Positions 1 through 7,589 of a DNA stretch of 64,000 bases are shown here, one piece after another (positions within the stretch are counted from its first letter, which is position 1; every line of letters begins with the position of its first letter). The DNA is from an uncultured Myxococcales bacterium. GTDB taxonomy: Bacteria > Myxococcota_A > UBA9042. Below the pieces are notes generated by a model. That model was not told the DNA's origin. It did not search any database and worked only from the letters and a program-made list of their open reading frames with translations. The translations under genes were made by a program, and so were the position numbers. The stretch is taken from the NCBI GenBank assembly GCA_903929795.1, contig CAIYWC010000134.1:1-64000 (forward strand), written 5' to 3'.

Positions 1-516
1 CTGGATACTTGCGCGGCTGCGCCGTCGCGGGATGAGGGGAGGTTGCAAGGCGGCGGAGGTGGCGCGTTTCGCCGGAAAGACGCGGTTTTGGGACGCCGTC
101 AACAGCAGGCTCCACTCCGCCTCGACCCGGCGTGGCTTTGGCCTGGGCGTGCGGGGCGGCTCCGGGTTGTCTGGCGTCGGCGGGATCTTCTGCCCAGCCA
201 GCGCGTCGTTCCACACAGCCCACGCCGCGCGGACCGCCACCACGTCAGCAGGATCCGGCAACATCTGGCCAAACCAGTGGGGCGGGAAATCGCTGTCTTC
301 AAAGTGCTTGCCGCCGTACCGCACTTCATCGCCGCGGCGGATGCTCCACGCCCGCTCGGCGTCGATGCCGACCGCGTCGGCGGCCTTGGAGAAGTTCCCC
401 GGCGGGAAGGCGTCGACCGTGAACACCTGGGAGCCCTTGCACTTGTGGCAATGACGGTAGTGGCGCCCGTCGGGTTTGCCCCACGCGTGCGGGCATCGAT
501 GAGTTGCCTTCGCCAT
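1..516 (-). CDS. partial small protein with a His/Cys knuckle, mobile-element gene
   Basis: The frame is open from the ATG at 516 to the window edge, giving 172 residues without a stop, so the 3' end is missing. Residues 6-26 hold a possible zinc knuckle (H6, C8, H10, then H19, H22, C23, H24, C26). The middle is acidic and aromatic (HFEDSDFPPHWFG, residues 80-92), and the tail is rich in Pro and Arg. The ATG overlaps the TGA of the gene before it (TGATG), which is strong evidence for translation. I do not recognise the family; metal or nucleic-acid binding is inferred from the knuckle alone. Its place between a tRNA remnant and the window edge suggests a phage or integrative-element gene. Confidence 0.6.
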   Translation of the reverse strand, partial: MAKATHRCPHAWGKPDGRHYRHCHKCKGSQVFTVDAFPPGNFSKAADAVGIDAERAWSIRRGDEVRYGGKHFEDSDFPPHWFGQMLPDPADVVAVRAAWAVWNDALAGQKIPPTPDNPEPPRTPRPKPRRVEAEWSLLLTASQNRVFPAKRATSAALQPPLIPRRRSRASIQ

Positions 517-926
517 CACACCACCTCCTGCCCGGCGATGATCACCTCGCCGGTGGCGATCTCCTGCTGGACCCGGCGGGGCAAACCGTCTTGCCAGATC
601 AGGCGCGCGGCCATAGCCTGGGAGCAGATCAGCGCAGCCCGCGCGCTCTGGCCTGAAATCGCCGGCAGGGAAGCTCGGGCGGACTGGATCGTCGCGTAGA
701 TGCGGCGCTGGCGCGATGTGCCACGCGACCGGCACCGGGGCAACGCGCGGACGCCATCCAGCGCGCGGGTGACCAGATTGATTACGGAATCGACGTCATC
801 GCGGTCATCCTTGTCGTACTGCTCGCCGTCGACGGCCTCGTGGCCGCGGGCCTGATCCGCGGCCTGCCCGAGCCAGTACGCGAGCGCGTTCCGGGTGTTC
901 TGCAAATCCATGAAGTTCTTACGCAT
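516..926 (-). CDS. small hypothetical protein of the integrated element
   Basis: 136 residues, unrecognised. The N-terminus (MRKNFMDLQNTRNALAYW) is followed by an acidic helix-like stretch and a basic region. The start at 926 was chosen because AAAGGA lies six bases upstream. The same frame stays open to a GTG at 1046, with another ATG at 1010, so a longer form cannot be excluded. The stop overlaps the ATG of the next gene by one base, so the two are probably one translationally coupled unit. Nothing in the sequence shows a catalytic function. Confidence 0.5.
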   Translation of the reverse strand: MRKNFMDLQNTRNALAYWLGQAADQARGHEAVDGEQYDKDDRDDVDSVINLVTRALDGVRALPRCRSRGTSRQRRIYATIQSARASLPAISGQSARAALICSQAMAARLIWQDGLPRRVQQEIATGEVIIAGQEVV

Positions 927-1407
927 ACGTATCCTTTGGCCAAAGCGGCGGCGATGGCACCTGCCGTGCCGCCATTTGCCCGATTGCTGCCTTGGTGACC
1001 GGCGTGCCATCGTGGCGCCGCCTTCCTGATCCGTAGCTAAGGACACGTGCTCGCCGGCGTCAAGACAATCGCGAATGATTACGCTGTGTTGCGGATACGC
1101 GGAGGATACGTGTAGTTACAAACGGGCGTCGGCCGGGCAGGGTAATCGTGAGCCCGGACATGGACTTACAAAAAAGTGATGTCCGATCATGGTGGCGGCA
1201 AAACGACACGCGAGTGTCACATTCGGCGCGCCAGGACGGCAAACCGAAGTGCCGCCAAAAAGTCGAACAACGGCGCCGGGTTTGCCCCTAGCGGCGGCCC
1301 TAGCGGGGGCTTACGGGGCGCGTACGGGCCGGTTACGGCCCCGCCGCAAGGCCGCGTAACGCTTACAAAAGCTGAACGGTTACGCGGCGTTGCCCCGGCT
1401 TTTTAGC
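927..1407. other. non-coding end of the integrated element
   Basis: No convincing gene is present. The stretch carries repeated short motifs: (G/C)TTACAAA at 1115, 1165 and 1362, and TTACGG/TTACGC variants near 1310, 1332 and 1379. There is also an inverted repeat CGGACAT/ATGTCCG at 1155-1161 and 1179-1185. Repeated short motifs beside a tRNA-derived crossover site resemble integrase arm-type sites, but this is inference and no integrase gene is in view. Confidence 0.35.
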
Positions 1408-1452
1408 CCTTCTAAGCCGGTTGTCGAAGGTTCGAATCCTTCTGGGCGCGCC
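1408..1452 (+). other. tRNA-Arg(UCU) 3' fragment, attachment-site remnant
   Basis: The bases match the 3' part of a tRNA: anticodon loop CTTCTAA at 1409-1415 (anticodon TCT), 3' anticodon stem GCCGG, a five-base variable loop, T-stem GAAGG, loop TTCGAAT, T-stem CCTTC (1426-1442), then acceptor strand TGGGCGC. The bases 5' of the loop do not pair with the anticodon stem, and no D-arm or 5' acceptor GCGCCCA is found upstream, so this is not a complete tRNA gene. Identity starting inside the anticodon loop is what a tyrosine-recombinase crossover leaves. The intact tRNA would then lie at the other end of the element, left of this window. Confidence 0.65.
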
Positions 1453-1801
1453 GGTACTTACGCGACACGGACGGGCAGAGTTCCATCATCGTGCCCGCAG
1501 TCGCGGGTTCCGGGTTCTGGTGGACTTGCGTTTTGCCGGTGTTTCTGGCGTCGCGACCCGCTTTGGCGTCGGCCTGGTTAGCGTGACCGCGCACGTGGGC
1601 AACCAGCTTGAAGGAGTCTCCCTGCAGCGGTTGCGAACGAGCGCAACCGTCTGATGATACATGTGAATTGCTCGCTTGAAGTCGCCCGGGTTTGGCGTTG
1701 TGTGCCCTGAAACCGCGGGACGCACACATTTCATCACTGGACCGCGACCCGAATGGCGCCGATATTCACTGCCTCGACGCTCCATTTCGACGCGCACAAG
1801 C
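1453..1801. other. intergenic region before the radical-SAM gene
   Basis: No supported gene. A perfect 8-base-pair hairpin lies at 1628-1649 (CGGTTGCG, six-base loop, CGCAACCG) without a following T-run, so it is a poor intrinsic terminator. Frames on both strands have no ribosome binding site and low-complexity translations. Confidence 0.4.
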
Positions 1802-4204
1802 ATGGATACCGCCCGAATCGACACCCACTTGCGCTGCAACCAGGCGTGCCGCTTTTGCACGGTGCGGCGGGAGCGCGACGATTTGCGGGCCATCCAGACG
1901 GACGCGGTGCTGGCACGCATCGAGGCGGCGCGGGTCTCTGGCGCGCGGGACATCGTGCTGAGCGGCGGGGAGCCGACCATGCGGCGCGACCTCGAGCAGC
2001 TGATCGCGGCGGCGGCGCGGGACGGCGTTCGGGTGACGCTGGAGACGAATGCGACGCTGATTGACGCGGATCGCGCGGTGCGGTTCAAGGCGGCGGGGCT
2101 CCTGCGCGCGCGCGTGCACGTGCCGGGCGTGGGTGCGGACGCCGATGCGGCGACCCAGGACCCGGAGGCGGGCGTGCGCCTGCTGGTGGGGCTGCGCGCG
2201 CTACATGCCGCGGGCATTCCGGTGACGCTGACGGCGACGGTCGCGGCGTCCACCGCGCAGTCGCTTCCCCGCGTGCCGGGCGCGTTGGCTGCAGCGCTGG
2301 CGGAGTCGACCGACGTGGGGCTCGCGCTCGCGGACGCACTTGAACTTTCGGTGGCGAGCGACTCACCGGATCCCCGTGAAGTCCTCGACTTGCCCGAAGC
2401 ACTGGCCGTCGTTGCGGCGGTGGCGGCCGCGTGCGAGGTCCATGGCTTGCCGCTGCGCTTGTCCGCACAGCACGGCCTGCCGCCGTGCGCGCTGCAGGCG
2501 GTTGGCCGGTTGCCGCTCGCGACGTTGACCAGTGAGTCCAAGCATTTCAGGGACTTCGTGACGGCGCCGGCGTGTGTGCATTGCGTGCTGCGCGAACATT
2601 GCCCGGGTGTTCGCGCCGACCGGGTGCGGCGCTTTGGCGTGCCGACGCTGGCGCCCGTGACGCACCATGAGGGCTTGCGGCGCGTGGCGCTGCAGCCCGA
2701 GGACGTCGTTGCGCTGGCCGCGGGAGACGCCGCGGGGACTGGCGCAGCGCTGCAGCCGCTGGTCCGGTTGGTCGGCGACGGCGGTCCCCCGGTCGTCGTG
2801 TCGGTCGCGCTCACGCCGCAGACCGCGGACCTGGTCCCGGAACTGCCAGACCGGCTCGCGGCGGCGCTGGGCGGCGTGGCGCGCCTCGAGGCGCTGGAAC
2901 TGCTGCTGGCGGTGCATCCGGACGCGACGGGTGGCGTACTCGACCTCTCACGCGCCGCGCAGGTCGTGGCGCAAACCGAAACGCGGGCGCGTGCGCTGAG
3001 CCTGACGCTGCGCATTCCTGACGGCGCGAGCCTGCCGCCCTGCACGCTGGACGACCCGCAGCGCCTCGCTCCGCTCTACGCTCTGTCTCGCTCGACGCGG
3101 CATCGCGAGGGATTTGAGCAGGTTGCGGCCTGCTCCGGCTGCAACGTCAACGATCGCTGTCCAGGGTTTGCCAAGGCGCTGCTCGCCCGGATCCCGACCG
3201 ATGCGGTGAAGCCGATCACCCACGCGCGCACCCGGCGACGTCTCAGCGGCATGGGGACGCCGCAGCGGCAGGCGTTGCGCGACCTTGTCTCCATCAGTCA
3301 CACGGAGGTGCCGGACGGCGCAGGCAACGGCGCGATGCGCCCGGCGATTGAGGAACTGGTCCGCATCCACTATCACTGCAACCAGTCATGTCGATTCTGT
3401 TTTGTTTACACGCACTTGCCTCCGGCCAGCGACGAAGCGGTCCGCGCGGCGATCAGCGCGGCCGCACGGCGCGGTTCGCGGGTGACCTTGACGGGCGGCG
3501 AGCCGACGCTGAATCCGCGGCTGCTGGCGTACATCGCGCTGGCCAAGGCGGAGAGCCAACACGGCGTCGGGCTGCAGTCCAACGCCATCAAGCTCGCCGA
3601 CGCGAGGCTGGTCGAACAAATCCTGGCGGCTGGCGTCGATCGCGCGACGGTGTCGCTGCACGCGCACACGCCGGAGCTCTCCGACGCGATTACCGAATCG
3701 CCGGGGACCTGGGTGCAGACGGTACAGGGCCTGGATAACCTGTTTCGCGCCGGCGTCCACTTGAGCATCAACTTCGTGATCTGCCAAGCAAATTACCGGA
3801 CCATCGTCGACTATGTGCGCTACGTTGGCGCGCGCTGGCCGCGATCGACCCTGGCCATCTCGTTCGTGGCGCCCGCGACGGAGATCGTGCCGCATGAGAA
3901 GGACCTGTTGCCGCGCTTTACGGACGTCGCGCCGCTGATCGTGGCCGCTTTCGGCGACGCGCAGCGGCTCGGACTCTCGGTCGGTGGGCTCGACACGATG
4001 TGTGGGATTCCGCTGTGCCTGCTGCCACGCGACGCGCAGCGCGCCCTGAGCAAGCTCGACCGCCCGCCCGACAAGGCGTTTGTCCACCCGGAGGTCTGCC
4101 GGTCCTGCGCGCTCGTGGGCAAATGCTGGGGAGTGCGGCAAAGTTACGTTGAGCTGTACGGCGCGGGCGAGCTCAAGCCCGTCTCGGCCGCAGAGCTCGC
4201 CTAG
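1802..4204 (+). CDS. tandem radical-SAM protein (two CX3CX2C cores)
   Basis: 800 residues. A radical-SAM core sits at the extreme N-terminus (CNQACRFC: C12, C16, C19) with a GGEPT motif near residue 58. A second complete core begins at C526, C530, C533 (CNQSCRFC), again followed by a GGEPT motif. Three C-x2-C-x5-C clusters occur at C258/C261/C267, C444/C447/C453 and near C766, like the auxiliary Fe-S clusters that follow radical-SAM domains. Residues 270-525 resemble a radical-SAM C-terminal half without its own CX3CX2C, so the protein may have arisen by repeated duplication. The ATG at 1802 puts the core directly at the N-terminus; no strong Shine-Dalgarno is visible and the frame is open further upstream. 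The substrate is unknown; no peptide precursor was found nearby. Confidence 0.8.
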   Translation: MDTARIDTHLRCNQACRFCTVRRERDDLRAIQTDAVLARIEAARVSGARDIVLSGGEPTMRRDLEQLIAAAARDGVRVTLETNATLIDADRAVRFKAAGLLRARVHVPGVGADADAATQDPEAGVRLLVGLRALHAAGIPVTLTATVAASTAQSLPRVPGALAAALAESTDVGLALADALELSVASDSPDPREVLDLPEALAVVAAVAAACEVHGLPLRLSAQHGLPPCALQAVGRLPLATLTSESKHFRDFVTAPACVHCVLREHCPGVRADRVRRFGVPTLAPVTHHEGLRRVALQPEDVVALAAGDAAGTGAALQPLVRLVGDGGPPVVVSVALTPQTADLVPELPDRLAAALGGVARLEALELLLAVHPDATGGVLDLSRAAQVVAQTETRARALSLTLRIPDGASLPPCTLDDPQRLAPLYALSRSTRHREGFEQVAACSGCNVNDRCPGFAKALLARIPTDAVKPITHARTRRRLSGMGTPQRQALRDLVSISHTEVPDGAGNGAMRPAIEELVRIHYHCNQSCRFCFVYTHLPPASDEAVRAAISAAARRGSRVTLTGGEPTLNPRLLAYIALAKAESQHGVGLQSNAIKLADARLVEQILAAGVDRATVSLHAHTPELSDAITESPGTWVQTVQGLDNLFRAGVHLSINFVICQANYRTIVDYVRYVGARWPRSTLAISFVAPATEIVPHEKDLLPRFTDVAPLIVAAFGDAQRLGLSVGGLDTMCGIPLCLLPRDAQRALSKLDRPPDKAFVHPEVCRSCALVGKCWGVRQSYVELYGAGELKPVSAAELA

Positions 4205-4754
4205 GGCGGCCATTTCCGCTGTCCGCGCGCGCAATTCGACCGGGGCGAAGGACGCCGCGCTGGGCAGGAACAAGGTCCTCGCCACGGAGCCCGTCCTGAC
4301 CGGGCTGGGCGGTCAGCCGGCGATGCTGACAATCGACAAAACACTGCGTGTACAGGTGCTTGCGTGTGGGGTCAGCCCGCTGGCAGCGCAACCCAGCGCT
4401 GGCGTCGCCATGAACGTTGCGTCGCCGGGCCTGTGGCAACCGGCTCCTTGACCGCGCTCGCCGGCATTCCCTGAGCGATCCGAGCAAGCGCGCCGTGTTC
4501 GCGTGCGGCGACGACGCTGGCGCCGAGCGACCTCTTCTCCGCGCAGGATTGGGGCAATGCCTCGATGCAAACCGGCGGGTGGCAGCTTGCGGCCTACGAC
4601 GCCGGCAGGTCACGCTGGCGCGTCCTCGCAGCGGGCGTGTTCTGCGACATCCACGGCCAAGCTCTGCGGCGAACGTCGAACCATACCTCAACGTCGTGCC
4701 CCTGAATACCATCGACCAGAACTGCAACCGCCTGTAATGCGGTGAATTTGGAAC
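4205..4754 (+). pseudogene. gene-free interval with a possible frameshifted remnant at 4508-4737
   Basis: Most of the interval holds no gene. On the plus strand one frame (about 4508-4670) reads as a protein-like segment (SDLFSAQDWGNASMQTGG), and a different frame just downstream ends naturally (NVEPYLNVVPLNTIDQNCNRL would be one residue too long to be a motif, so only its end IDQNCNRL at 4737 is quoted). The break lies near 4670. Two plausible protein segments in different frames suggest a decayed exported protein, but no family is recognised and chance is not excluded. Confidence 0.3.
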
Positions 4755-5459
4755 CTACGCCACCGGATGCCGGACGATGGTCTTGAGCTTGTCGGGCGCG
4801 GCGCGGCGCGGATCGCTCAAGTAAATTTCATGATGGCCGCAGATCGCGCCGGTCTGCGCCTGGCTGAACCGCTCACGCAGCCCGCGTCCGGCGGCAAACG
4901 CGCGCATCGTCGCGACGGTCGCCGGCTCGGTCGCGTACGGCCCCACGTGCAGCATCTGCACGCACAGGCCTTCGCGATACGTCTCGAGGCGCAGGCCATC
5001 GGTCACCAGCGTGGGCTTTTTCGTCCGCAGGCTCGCCAGCGCCTCCGCCAGTAGCGCCGGTGTGATGTGCGGCGGCTGGAGGATCATCGCCCGCCAGCGC
5101 CAGTTGTCCGGCTTCGCCAGCTCAAACCGTCCGTCGTCGACCCACCACAGCGCTTCCAAGGCCATCACCGGATAGTCGATGGGATCGACCGGCCGCAGCT
5201 TGGAAATGAATTTCAGCGTGTAGGCCGCGCCGTACAGCGCTTGGACGGCGTTCTGGAACGCGGCCGACGTCGCGGGCGCCTCGCCGGGCTCGATGCGGCC
5301 GTCGATCGCGAGAAACGTCAACTCGGGCACATCGACGATCTCCGGGTGCTGGGCCGATGGCTGGTAGAACGCCCGGTACTGCTTGCGCAGATTCAGAACC
5401 CGAACGACAGCGCGCGTCGCAGCGTGCGGCGCGGCGGCGTGAAATGCGGGTGTCGGCAT
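4755..5459 (-). CDS. GyrI-like small-molecule-binding domain protein
   Basis: 234 residues. The C-terminal half has the pattern of GyrI-like proteins (COG4832 type), including GLCVQMLHVGPYATEPATV near residue 175 and the following helix. GyrI-like domains bind small hydrophobic or cationic ligands; here there is no DNA-binding domain, so it is not a MerR/AraC regulator. The start at 5459 is fixed by GGAGGG six bases upstream, although the frame runs on to 5573. It is divergent from the phosphonate operon and shares a 181-base intergenic region with it. A metabolic link to phosphonate use is possible but not shown. Confidence 0.75.
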   Translation of the reverse strand: MPTPAFHAAAPHAATRAVVRVLNLRKQYRAFYQPSAQHPEIVDVPELTFLAIDGRIEPGEAPATSAAFQNAVQALYGAAYTLKFISKLRPVDPIDYPVMALEALWWVDDGRFELAKPDNWRWRAMILQPPHITPALLAEALASLRTKKPTLVTDGLRLETYREGLCVQMLHVGPYATEPATVATMRAFAAGRGLRERFSQAQTGAICGHHEIYLSDPRRAAPDKLKTIVRHPVA

Positions 5460-5640
5460 GAGAACCCTCCGCTGCAAACCTGCTCTGTTCCCCCGTGACA
5501 AACGTAGGCAGCGCGCCGTGGCGGATGTCAGGTCACTGTCACGGTGCCGCACACGGTTGCCAGCTCCAGTCAATTCGTCGCGCCTGTGTCATGTGCTTGT
5601 TGCGCCTGCCGTCCAGACTCTGCGCCGCCAGGAGGCCGCC

Positions 5641-6750
5641 ATGACCGAGCGCACGCTGCTTTTCACCCCTGGGCCGTTGACCACCAGCGCGACCGTCAAG
5701 GCCGCGATGCTGCGCGATTTCGGTTCGCGCGACGCACGGTTCATCCAGCTGATCGCGGACATCCGCCAACAGCTGGTGGCGCTCGGCACCCAGATTTCCA
5801 CGCGCTGGACCTGCGTGCCGATGCAGGGGAGCGGCACCTTTGGCGTGGAGGCGACGCTCGGCGCGCTGGTGCCGCGCGGTGGCAAGCTGCTGGTGGCGCA
5901 AAACGGCGCGTACGGCAAGCGGATCGCGGAGATCGCCCGGCGGCTTGGCATCGAGACCGTGGTCGTGGATGCGCCGGAGCACGCGCAGGTCGACGCGGCG
6001 GCGATCGACGCGGCCTTGACCGCCCGTCCGGAAATCGATGTGGTCGCGTGTGTCCATTCGGAAACGACTTCGGGAATCCTCAATCCGATCGCAGACGTCG
6101 GCGCCGTCGTCCAGCGCCGTGGCAAGCTGTTCCTCGTCGATGCGATGTCGAGCTTTGGCGGCGTGCCGCTGGATCTCGACGCCGCCGGCATCGACGCGCT
6201 GGTCTCGTCGGCCAACAAGTGCATCGAAGGCGTGCCGGGCTTTTCGTTCGCGCTCGTGCGCCGCGACGTGCTGGCCCAGTGCGCCGGTCGTGCCCGCAGC
6301 GTGAGCTTGGATTTGTACGCGCAGGCCGCCGAACTCGACCGGTCCGGGCAGTTCCGCTTCACGCCGCCGACCCACGTGCTCGCGGCGTTTCACCAAGCGC
6401 TGCGCGAACTTGCGGACGAGGGTGGCATCACCGCGCGCCACGCCCGCTATCAGGCCAACCGCGCGGAACTGCTGGCTGGCCTCGCCCGCCTGGGCCTGCG
6501 CGCGTGGCTGCCGACGGAGCTGCAAGGGCCGATCATCACGTCGGTGCGCTATCCCGAGGATCCGCGCTTCGACTTTCCGGCGTTTTATCAAGCCCTTGCC
6601 GAGCGCGGCTTCACGCTCTACCCCGGCAAGGTCAGCAGCGCCAACTGTTTCCGAGTTGGCACCATCGGCCGTTTGTTCCCCGCCGATTTCACCGCACTCT
6701 GCGCTGCCATGGGCGACGTGCTCAGCGCGCACGGCGTCGCGACGCCTTGA
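5641..6750 (+). CDS. phnW: 2-aminoethylphosphonate--pyruvate transaminase
   Basis: 369 residues, normal for PhnW. This class-V PLP aminotransferase converts 2-aminoethylphosphonate and pyruvate to phosphonoacetaldehyde and alanine in the cytoplasm. It starts MTERTLLFTPGPLTTS, as the family does, and the PLP lysine is K193 in SANKCIEGVPGF. AGGAGG at 5630-5635 sets the start. It is the first gene of a three-gene operon; the next gene begins eight bases after its stop, using TGAGGA across the phnW stop codon as ribosome binding site. Confidence 0.95.
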   Translation: MTERTLLFTPGPLTTSATVKAAMLRDFGSRDARFIQLIADIRQQLVALGTQISTRWTCVPMQGSGTFGVEATLGALVPRGGKLLVAQNGAYGKRIAEIARRLGIETVVVDAPEHAQVDAAAIDAALTARPEIDVVACVHSETTSGILNPIADVGAVVQRRGKLFLVDAMSSFGGVPLDLDAAGIDALVSSANKCIEGVPGFSFALVRRDVLAQCAGRARSVSLDLYAQAAELDRSGQFRFTPPTHVLAAFHQALRELADEGGITARHARYQANRAELLAGLARLGLRAWLPTELQGPIITSVRYPEDPRFDFPAFYQALAERGFTLYPGKVSSANCFRVGTIGRLFPADFTALCAAMGDVLSAHGVATP

Positions 6751-6758
6751 GGAAATCC

Positions 6759-7589
6759 ATGCGCAATCAGCACTTTTCGCACGAAACCCTGCAGATCCGC
6801 GCGGCAATCCTCGATTGGGCGGGAACGGCGGTTGACTTTGGCTCGCGCGCGCCCGTGGAGGCCTTCCTCAGCGTGTTCTCCGGCCTCGACATCCACATCA
6901 GCACGGCCGACGCGCGCGGTCCTATGGGTCGAGCCAAGCGCGACCATTTGGGCGCCCTTTTTGCCCTGCCGCACGTCGCCGCGCAGTGGCAGCACCGCTT
7001 TGGCCGCGCGCCCACGGAGGCCGACATCGACGCGGTCTATGGCACGTTTGTGCCGACCCAGCTCGCGGTGCTGGGTGAATTCGCCAAGCCGATTCCTGGG
7101 ATTCTGGACGTCATGGCGCAGTGGCGCGCGGCCGGCATCCGCATCGGTTCGACGACCGGTTACACCAAGGCCATGCTCGACATCGTCGCGCGGTCGGCGG
7201 CGAGCCAGGGCTATCAGCCGGACGCGATGGTCGCGGGCGATGAGACGCCGGCGGGCCGACCTGCGCCTTGGATGATTTGGCAGAATTTACAGCAGCTTGG
7301 CGTCTGGCCTCCCGCCGCGGTCGTCAAGATCGGCGACACAGCTGCGGACATCGATGAAGGCCGCAACGCCGGCTGCTGGACGGTGGCGCTCACGGCGTGC
7401 GGCAACGAAGTCGGTCTCTCAGAAGCCGAATACGCCAAGCTCGACGCCGGCGAGCGCGATGGGCTTGTTGCGCTGGCCCGTGGCGCGCTTGGCCGTGCTG
7501 GAGCGCACTATCTCGCTGATTCTTGGGTGGAAATCCCGGGGATCGTCTCCGACATCGACGCGCGATTGGCGGCCGGGGAACGTCCGTGA
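6759..7589 (+). CDS. phnX: phosphonoacetaldehyde hydrolase
   Basis: 276 residues, a HAD-superfamily enzyme that cleaves the C-P bond of phosphonoacetaldehyde to acetaldehyde and phosphate. The nucleophile motif is DWAGT near residue 19. The Schiff-base lysine typical of PhnX is in MGRAKRDHLG, and the C-terminal HAD acid motif is VVKIGDTAADIDEG. It follows phnW directly, so both steps of 2-aminoethylphosphonate breakdown are present. Its TGA overlaps the GTG start of the permease gene (GTGA), indicating translational coupling. Confidence 0.95.
   Translation: MRNQHFSHETLQIRAAILDWAGTAVDFGSRAPVEAFLSVFSGLDIHISTADARGPMGRAKRDHLGALFALPHVAAQWQHRFGRAPTEADIDAVYGTFVPTQLAVLGEFAKPIPGILDVMAQWRAAGIRIGSTTGYTKAMLDIVARSAASQGYQPDAMVAGDETPAGRPAPWMIWQNLQQLGVWPPAAVVKIGDTAADIDEGRNAGCWTVALTACGNEVGLSEAEYAKLDAGERDGLVALARGALGRAGAHYLADSWVEIPGIVSDIDARLAAGERP

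Noticed and set aside
1408-1452. Complete tRNA gene
   Set aside because: Only the 3' half is present; the bases upstream neither pair with the anticodon stem nor give a D-arm.
1453-1801. Peptide precursor gene beside the radical-SAM gene
   Set aside because: No short frame with a ribosome binding site and a Cys- or Gly-rich core was found on either strand, nor in 4205-4754.
1486-3045. 519-codon minus-strand frame
   Set aside because: It lies antisense to the radical-SAM gene and reads as Ser/Arg/Ala low-complexity sequence; the DSNLR-type end of a neighbouring frame is the usual artefact of tRNA antisense.
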